DNA from: Psychrobacter sanguinis
Lineage (GTDB): Bacteria > Pseudomonadota > Gammaproteobacteria > Pseudomonadales > Moraxellaceae
Assembly (NCBI RefSeq): GCF_020736705.1
Contig: NZ_CP085990.1
Coordinates: 1,488,001 to 1,552,000 of the forward strand
Length of the DNA: 64,000 nucleotides
Direction: 5' to 3'
Below are positions 58,357-64,000 of the stretch, in pieces (position 1 is the first letter of the stretch; every line of letters starts with the position of its first letter). A model generated the notes under the pieces. That model saw only the letters and a program-made list of their open reading frames with translations. It made no database searches and was not told the DNA's origin. The position numbers and the translations under genes are program-made.

Positions 58357-61116
58357 ATGTTGTCAAAAATAATCGGAAGCGTAATTGGTACTAAAAACGA
58401 TCGTGAGCTAAAACGAATGCGTCAAATTGTCGCAAAAGTTAATGCTCAAGAGGAAGCAATAGCCGCCCTGACAGATGAACAGCTTAAAGACAAGACGGCA
58501 GAATTTAAAAGCCGTTTTGATTCAGGTGCTAGCCTAGACTCTTTACTGCCTGAAGCCTTTGCGGTATGTCGTGAAGCGTCACAGCGCGTACTGGGTATGC
58601 GTCACTATGACGTGCAGATTATCGGTGGTATCACCTTGCACGAAGGTAAAATTGCTGAAATGCGCACCGGTGAGGGTAAAACCTTAATGGCGACTTTGGC
58701 CATTTATCTTAATGCCATCAGTGGCAAAGGGGTGCATGTTGTTACCGTCAACGATTACCTAGCTGCTCGTGATGCTGAGCTTAACCGTCCACTGTTTAGT
58801 TTCTTAGGGTTAACGGTCGGGGTTATTTACTCACAACAGCCCGCACAAGAAAAAGTTGATGCTTATCAAGCAGACATCACTTACGGTACCAACAACGAAT
58901 ACGGTTTTGACTACTTACGCGATAACATGGTGTTTAGCTTGGCGGAGAAAAAACAGCGTCCGCTGAACTACTGTATTATTGATGAAATTGACTCAATCTT
59001 AATCGATGAAGCCCGTACACCACTGATTATCTCCGGTCAGGCAGATGACTCTTCTGCGACATATGCGCTGATTAATAACATTATTCCCCGTCTGAAACGC
59101 TCAACCGATGAAGAAGCCAATAAAGAAAATGAAGACGGCGACTTTTGGATTGATGAGAAAAACCGTTCAATCGAAATTAGCGAGAAAGGTTACGAGAAGA
59201 TTGAGTCTTTCTTAATCGAAGTGGGCGAGCTTGATGAAAATGAAAGCTTATACAGTCCCACACGGTTGCCATTGTTAGCCCACGTACAGGCTGCCATTCG
59301 TGCGCACCATATCTTCGTTAAAAACGTGCATTACATCGTTGATAATGGCGAAGTCATTATCGTTGACGAAAATACGGGTCGTACCATGCCTGGTCGCCGT
59401 TGGTCAGATGGCCTGCATCAAGCAGTTGAAGCCAAAGAAGGTGTAGAGATTCAAGCAGAAAACCAAACGCTTGCCACCACTACTTTCCAGAATTATTTCC
59501 GTCTTTACGACAAACTATCGGGAATGACCGGTACCGCAGATACAGAAGCCGCTGAATTCAAATCGACATATGATATTGATGTGGTGGTAATTCCAACGCA
59601 TAAGCCTATTGCCCGTATCGATTTAGATGACCAAATTTTCTTAACCAAACTGGGTAAATACAAAGGTATTATCCGCGAGATTAAAGAGATTCAAGCCAAA
59701 GGTGCACCGGTACTGGTAGGTACAGCGACCATTGAGGCCAGTGAAGAGTTGTCTTATCTGCTAGACCAAGAAGGTATTAAGCATAATGTTCTAAACGCTA
59801 AGCAACACGAACGTGAAGCTGAGATCATTGCTCAGGCTGGTAGTCCACGAGCGGTAACGATTGCCACCAACATGGCGGGTCGTGGTACCGATATTATCTT
59901 GGGCGGTAACTGGCAGGCGCATATCACCGATGAAGAAAGAGTCAGCCCTGAAGAAATGCAACGCTTAAAATCAGCGTGGCAGAAGAAGCATGATGAAGTA
60001 CTGGCGGCTGGTGGCTTACATATTATCGGTTCTGAACGCCATGAGTCGCGTCGTATTGACAACCAATTACGTGGTCGTGCCGGTCGTCAAGGTGACCCAG
60101 GTCAGTCTCGATTCTTCTTATCTTTAGAAGATGACTTAATGCGTATTTTCGCCGGCGATCGCGTGGTTAATATGATGCGCGCTATGGGTCTGAAAGAAGA
60201 TGAAGCCATTGAGCACAAGATGGTATCTCGATCTATTGAAAATGCTCAAGGTAAAGTTGAAAGCCGTGACTTTGATGCCCGTAAAAACCTACTAAAATAC
60301 GATGACGTGGCCAATGAGCAACGTAAAGTTATCTATTCACAGCGCGATGATTTATTGGCTGAAGCAGATTTAAAAGACGCCATTGAAGAGATGCATCGTG
60401 ATGTTTATGATGCTTTAATCAGTCAGTTTATACCACCAGGATCTATTGATGATCAGTGGAATATTGACGGTTTAGAAGATGAGTTAGAAAGCGAATTTAA
60501 GTACTATCTGCCTGTCAACGATTGGTTAGACGAAGACCGTCGCTTGGATGAAGACGGATTACGTGAAAAGATTATTCAAACTGCCATTCAGCGCTATCGT
60601 GATCGCCGTGAGCAAATGTCGCCTGAGAATGCGGCTCAGCTTGAACGTCACTTTATGCTACAAAGTTTAGACCGTCACTGGAAAGAGCATTTAACCCAGA
60701 TGGATCAGTTGCGTAAAGGTATTCACTTGCGAGGCTATGCTCAAAAAGACCCACAACAAGAGTACAAACGTGAGTCATTTGAGTTATTCCAAATGATGCT
60801 TGGTGCCATTAAGTCTGATACGGTTCAAGATCTGTCACGTGTTCATATTCCAACCAAAGAAGAGTTAGAAGCGATGGAAGCTGAGCGTTTGGCACAAGCT
60901 GAACGTCAGCGTATGATGTTTGAACATGATGAGTTAGACAGCTTAACTGGTGAACGTCATAATGATCCGGAAGTGGCTGCGCTTAATGAAGCACCGCAAT
61001 CGTCACGACCAGCAGCAAATGCGGAAAACCCTTATCAAGGCATGAATATTAGCCGTAATGCGCCTTGCCCATGTGGGTCAGGCCTACGCTATAAACAGTG
61101 CCATGGTAAAATATAG
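58357..61116 (+). CDS. secA: Preprotein translocase ATPase SecA
   Basis: The 919-residue motor pushes unfolded preproteins through SecYEG. Nucleotide-binding domain 1 has [19 protein letters not shown] and [19 protein letters not shown]. Domain 2 has [16 protein letters not shown] and [16 protein letters not shown]. The C-terminal zinc-binding tail for SecB and lipids is intact: [20 protein letters not shown] 58357 gives the usual [19 protein letters not shown] start although the Shine-Dalgarno is weak. It is monocistronic; no SecM-type leader gene is visible upstream. Confidence 0.98.
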   Translation: MLSKIIGSVIGTKNDRELKRMRQIVAKVNAQEEAIAALTDEQLKDKTAEFKSRFDSGASLDSLLPEAFAVCREASQRVLGMRHYDVQIIGGITLHEGKIAEMRTGEGKTLMATLAIYLNAISGKGVHVVTVNDYLAARDAELNRPLFSFLGLTVGVIYSQQPAQEKVDAYQADITYGTNNEYGFDYLRDNMVFSLAEKKQRPLNYCIIDEIDSILIDEARTPLIISGQADDSSATYALINNIIPRLKRSTDEEANKENEDGDFWIDEKNRSIEISEKGYEKIESFLIEVGELDENESLYSPTRLPLLAHVQAAIRAHHIFVKNVHYIVDNGEVIIVDENTGRTMPGRRWSDGLHQAVEAKEGVEIQAENQTLATTTFQNYFRLYDKLSGMTGTADTEAAEFKSTYDIDVVVIPTHKPIARIDLDDQIFLTKLGKYKGIIREIKEIQAKGAPVLVGTATIEASEELSYLLDQEGIKHNVLNAKQHEREAEIIAQAGSPRAVTIATNMAGRGTDIILGGNWQAHITDEERVSPEEMQRLKSAWQKKHDEVLAAGGLHIIGSERHESRRIDNQLRGRAGRQGDPGQSRFFLSLEDDLMRIFAGDRVVNMMRAMGLKEDEAIEHKMVSRSIENAQGKVESRDFDARKNLLKYDDVANEQRKVIYSQRDDLLAEADLKDAIEEMHRDVYDALISQFIPPGSIDDQWNIDGLEDELESEFKYYLPVNDWLDEDRRLDEDGLREKIIQTAIQRYRDRREQMSPENAAQLERHFMLQSLDRHWKEHLTQMDQLRKGIHLRGYAQKDPQQEYKRESFELFQMMLGAIKSDTVQDLSRVHIPTKEELEAMEAERLAQAERQRMMFEHDELDSLTGERHNDPEVAALNEAPQSSRPAANAENPYQGMNISRNAPCPCGSGLRYKQCHGKI

Positions 61117-61269
61117 TAGTTCTATTATAGTACCAAGTTTATATCGGGATTATAATGAGGCTATTCATGCTATAAATGAGACACCAGATGAAAAGCTTCA
61201 CACTCACAGCGTTCAAAATCTTGGCTAACTGAGCGTTGTGAGGTTCACACACAATAAGAAATAAGGACT

Positions 61270-61617
61270 ATGATGGGTATGAAAAACTCTATGAAATTAA
61301 CACTATTAACGACAGCAATGGCTGCAGTTATGAGTCTGACCGCCTGTCAAAAGCCGGCAGAAGAAGCGCCTCAGCCAGAAGCTGAAACCGACGTACCGAT
61401 GTCTGCTGAACCTGCTGAAGGTAATGATCCCGTTATCGTCGCTGATGATCTTGACGATGTAGATGCTAACTCAGAAAGTGTGACAGAGGGCGAGGCAGAA
61501 AATGGTTCAATGGCTGCAAATACAGATGAGACAGACGTTAAAGAGCCTGTTTCTGTAGAGACGCAACCAGTAGATACCGAGCAAACGCCTGATGCTGAAG
61601 AAGCCCCTCAGCAGTAA
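61270..61617 (+). CDS. Small acidic lipoprotein
   Basis: The 115-residue protein has a lipoprotein signal (MKLTLLTTAMAAVMSLTAC, lipobox LTAC). The mature ~85 residues are almost entirely Glu, Asp, Ala, Pro, Thr and Val, so probably disordered and strongly acidic. I know no family. AAGGA is just upstream; three in-frame ATGs (61270, 61273, 61279) compete and the exact start does not affect the lipobox. It is a single gene downstream of secA, followed by a long perfect terminator. Confidence 0.8.
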   Translation: MMGMKNSMKLTLLTTAMAAVMSLTACQKPAEEAPQPEAETDVPMSAEPAEGNDPVIVADDLDDVDANSESVTEGEAENGSMAANTDETDVKEPVSVETQPVDTEQTPDAEEAPQQ

Positions 61618-61644
61618 AAAGAATGGGTCAGCAAATCGACCATA

Positions 61645-61684
61645 AGATAAAAAATAGCCAGCAACTGCTGGCTATTTTTTATCT
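61645..61684. terminator. Perfect 18-bp bidirectional terminator
   Basis: AGATAAAAAATAGCCAGC and its exact complement enclose the loop AACT between convergent genes, with A/T runs inside the stem ends serving both directions. Confidence 0.93.
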
Positions 61685-61764
61685 TAGTTTCTGTTTTTAT
61701 GTCATAGAATAGGTTATCTATAAATAATCATATTCATCATATATTACTTAGCGATATCGATAGA

Positions 61765-62391
61765 CTAAGGTTTACGAACTTCGTGGTCAAAATAACCTTC
61801 TTCTTTAACATCCAATTCTTCATGTTTTAGTTCAACATCAAAGGTATCTTTATGGATGTGGGTCGATTTTTCTATAGCCACATCTTGTACCGCGTAAGTC
61901 TCTTTCTTAATAACAGCGACTTGACGTGACAATACAATCTCAATAGGCTCTTGATCTAAAAACATTTCAGTACCATTAACCGTGATACTAGGTCTGCTTT
62001 GTAACGTAGGCTCGATATGACGAATTAAATCTTCATCACTCGCCGTGGTGGTTAGAAATTGTCTAGAGTCAGCGTCATAATATTCTGTCTCGATAACCAT
62101 CACTTCTTCGACCAATTCGACAGGAACATTAATGGTCTTGGTTCTAACTTGTTTGGTAACAGTGACTTTGCCAATATCAAGGCGTTCTTTATCTACTACA
62201 GCACGTTCTTCAAGCAGCTCTATAGTGCCGACTAAAGAGCGGTTAGTGGCATCGAGATTAGCAACATTGGAAGTAGGTAAGCTGTTGTCGGTTACTGAGG
62301 GCGTGTTTAAGTTTAAGGCGTGTTGATCAGTATCTGTAGAGGCCAAATCCTGAGGATTATTACTATTAGGGTTGTTTGAAATAGGGTCCAT
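61765..62391 (-). CDS. DUF2382 (YsnF/AvaK) stress-type protein
   Basis: The 208-residue protein has a disordered Asn/Ser/Thr-rich N-terminus (~50 residues), then two blocks of the DUF2382 pattern: ELLEERAVVDKERLDIGKVT with VPVELVEEVMVIE, and IVLSRQVAVIKKETYAVQDV with THIHKDTFDVELKHEELDV. The family is often linked to desiccation, heat or salt stress in bacteria; its molecular role is not known. No signal peptide. AAGGAA precedes ATG 62391. It lies downstream of a second DUF2382 gene but is separated from it by a terminator. Confidence 0.82.
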   Translation of the reverse strand: MDPISNNPNSNNPQDLASTDTDQHALNLNTPSVTDNSLPTSNVANLDATNRSLVGTIELLEERAVVDKERLDIGKVTVTKQVRTKTINVPVELVEEVMVIETEYYDADSRQFLTTTASDEDLIRHIEPTLQSRPSITVNGTEMFLDQEPIEIVLSRQVAVIKKETYAVQDVAIEKSTHIHKDTFDVELKHEELDVKEEGYFDHEVRKP

Positions 62392-62737
62392 AAGAATTCC
62401 TTTATAAGTATGGTAAATAGTTGACAGTAAAAAACCGCAGCAAAAATTATTCTTATCTAATCATTTTGAGAACTAGTAAACTAAGTAAATCGTAGATAAA
62501 ATAAAAATTAATAAAATTAATTAAGGTAATGGCTAATAGAATACTTCATATCAATTTATATCAAGTTTTCATTATGTTTACTTACTTATAGATAGCGTTA
62601 AAAAAAGCCAGAGCTATTAACTCTGGCTTTCTCTTTAACAAGATTCTAAATGTTGTGAAGTTAACTAAAAACAGACTAATTAACCCAAAAACTTAAAATT
62701 TGTTATTTAAGACTCGATAGGACTTACCCATCAATCC
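62392..62737. other. Spacer between the two DUF2382 genes
   Basis: The 346-bp AT-rich region holds the terminator at 62600-62630 and presumably a leftward promoter for the 61765-62391 gene. No gene is visible. Confidence 0.5.
62600..62630 (-). terminator. Intrinsic terminator of the PRC-barrel/DUF2382 gene
   Basis: On the minus strand AAAGCCAGAG / CTCTGGCTTT with a 7-nt loop runs into a T7 tract (the A-run 62600-62606 of the plus strand). Confidence 0.88.
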
Positions 62738-63586
62738 TTATTTACCACGAGCAGCACGTACATCATCAGCAGTGATACCATCACGGTTTACAAGGTTACC
62801 TTCGCGGTCTACAACATTGCCATCACGGTCAACATCTAACTCTTCACGTTGGATAGTTTCGTTGATAGTTTCAGTATGACGCTCAGTTGTTTTACCAACG
62901 TTAACTTCTTCAGTAACATATGTTTCTTTAGATACGTTAGCACGTTCTGCTTCAAGCTCAACTTGTACAGAATCTTGACCTACGTCATCACCAATTCTAC
63001 GATCTGTAGGACGGTTTACTTCAGTACGTTCGATATGAGCATGTTCTTCTTCAAGTTCAACATCTACTGCACGGTTTTCAGAAACAACATGTTTACCAAC
63101 ACTCACTAGGCCTGCCACAACACGATCTTTATTTACTGTTAAACGTTCTTCTAGAAGTTCAAGAGTATTTGGTGCATCATAAAAGTTATCTTTAACTTCT
63201 ACACGCTCTTCAGCAGGTACAGTGTCAGCGATGAATGCTTGACGGTCTCTTTCAGCTTGTTCTCTGTAGCTGTACTGATAGTCATGGTCATACTCTTCCA
63301 TGGCTTCAACTTGTGCTTTAGTTAATGTGTCAAAGAATACGTCATCACCAACGATACGAGCAAGACCTGCAGGTACTAATACTTCTTTTGAGCTGAACCA
63401 ACCACCAGCATCTACGATTAAATAACGGATACGGCCAGTCGCTTCTTCAACTAGAGCGCCTTCAATTTTACCGATTTTTTCTTCATTGGCGCCATAAGCA
63501 GCTTTACCAGTTGGATCATAATAATCATCACCAATAATATCGCGGTGAGTAGCTTGAATGTCTCTTAAACGGATTAGTTGACTCAT
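62738..63586 (-). CDS. PRC-barrel plus DUF2382 stress protein
   Basis: The 282-residue acidic protein has an N-terminal PRC-barrel (residues ~10-95: EEKIGKIEGALVEEATGRIR, YLIVDAGGWFSSKEVLVPAG). A linker follows, then a DUF2382 domain (ELLEERLTVNKDRVVAGLVS; VDVELEEEHAHIERTEVNR; VQVELEAERANVSKETYV). The C-terminal tail contains three short repeats, DRDGNVVDREGNLVNRDG. This architecture is common in stress-resistant bacteria and resembles YsnF. Strong AAAGGAAAA before ATG 63586 and biased codons (ACTTCT, GTTA-rich, similar to tuf and rpoB) suggest high expression. No partner is known. Confidence 0.88.
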   Translation of the reverse strand: MSQLIRLRDIQATHRDIIGDDYYDPTGKAAYGANEEKIGKIEGALVEEATGRIRYLIVDAGGWFSSKEVLVPAGLARIVGDDVFFDTLTKAQVEAMEEYDHDYQYSYREQAERDRQAFIADTVPAEERVEVKDNFYDAPNTLELLEERLTVNKDRVVAGLVSVGKHVVSENRAVDVELEEEHAHIERTEVNRPTDRRIGDDVGQDSVQVELEAERANVSKETYVTEEVNVGKTTERHTETINETIQREELDVDRDGNVVDREGNLVNRDGITADDVRAARGK

Positions 63587-63948
63587 TATAATTTTCCTTT
63601 TACTTTTTTTAGTTTGAAGTCCAATCTTGGACTTATTTGATTTTAAGTTAGTTAAATTTACTTTTTGTTAGGGTTAATACTGGATAAATCCTCAAAGGTT
63701 CATAACCAATATAAGTATCGGATCTAATTAAAGATATTAGGTGTTAAGTAAAGTCTTTAATTAATCTTTAACTACTTGTCGATAACTTGGGTATTAGATT
63801 AACAATAGATTTTCGATGTTTATATAGTGAACGAGTATCACAGTATTAAGTTGCGTAATGAGGTGTAATAGGGTGTAAGTTAACTAACAAAGATTTGGTA
63901 GTCTGTTACATACCTACTCTGTATTTGTAAATATATTACTGTTCTAAC
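63587..63948. promoter_or_regulatory. Upstream region of the PRC-barrel/DUF2382 gene
   Basis: The 362-bp AT-rich sequence presumably contains the leftward promoter. No gene is visible. A repeated GGTGTTAAG/GGTGTAAG and AATCTTTAAT words occur, without a clear operator. Confidence 0.4.
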
Positions 63949-63981
63949 AAAAAAAAGAGCCTCACAAGGAGACTCTTTTTT
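63949..63981. terminator. Hairpin terminator near the right edge
   Basis: AGAG-C-CTC / GAG-A-CTCT stem with ACAAG loop, flanked by A-run and T6. It probably ends a gene transcribed from beyond the right edge. Confidence 0.7.
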
Positions 63982-64000
63982 AAATTAAAATAACTGAGTA

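Overview
The window looks like chromosomal DNA of a Moraxellaceae gammaproteobacterium, most likely Psychrobacter. The evidence is AT-rich DNA with abundant TTA/TTG leucine codons, an AlkB-type alkane hydroxylase, Ohr proteins, a pilV-pilW-pilX-pilY1 locus, an ISAba1-like insertion sequence, and housekeeping proteins with low-complexity linkers. The genus is inferred from protein resemblance, not from a marker search.

Layout. 1-1482: the end of alkane 1-monooxygenase converges on an outer-membrane barrel protein. 1556-4071: two insertion sequences lie almost back to back, an IS3-family element with a -1 frameshift site and an ISAba1-like IS4 element with 9-bp target duplications and a transposase broken in a poly-A run. 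4127-11062: oxidative-stress genes (catalase-like protein, AraC regulator, two Ohr/OsmC peroxidases) surround polA. 11742-16109: prfC, a secreted RsiV-like (DUF3298) protein and a membrane-anchored FHA protein.

16154-31946 is the translation/transcription core: tRNA-Thr, Tyr, Gly, Thr, then tuf, tRNA-Trp, secE, nusG, rplK, rplA, the L10 leader, rplJ, rplL, rpoB and rpoC. A terminator follows rplL. A good sigma70-type promoter and a terminator-like hairpin then precede rpoB, so rpoBC may be controlled separately.

32384-38477: two uncharacterised genes, a hotdog-fold (DUF4442) protein, a two-gene McrBC-type restriction system, and tRNA-Pro, Arg and His. The McrB protein has no N-terminal specificity domain and carries about 150 residues inserted inside its AAA+ core. 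38764-45593: an orphan protein, DsbD, a DUF3465 lipoprotein, phospholipase A (PldA) and ComF. 45757-54167: the minor pilin and PilY1 locus of a type IV pilus plus an extra pilin gene; ComF and the pili both point to DNA uptake. 54252-64000: fdxA, mutS, secA, a small acidic lipoprotein and two DUF2382 (YsnF/AvaK) stress proteins.

Most of the window is core genome. The accessory parts are the insertion sequences, the McrBC pair and possibly the orphan secreted proteins. The points most worth checking are the McrB architecture, the apparent non-AUG starts of pilW and pilY1, and the rpoBC leader. No CRISPR array, rRNA gene or prophage was seen.
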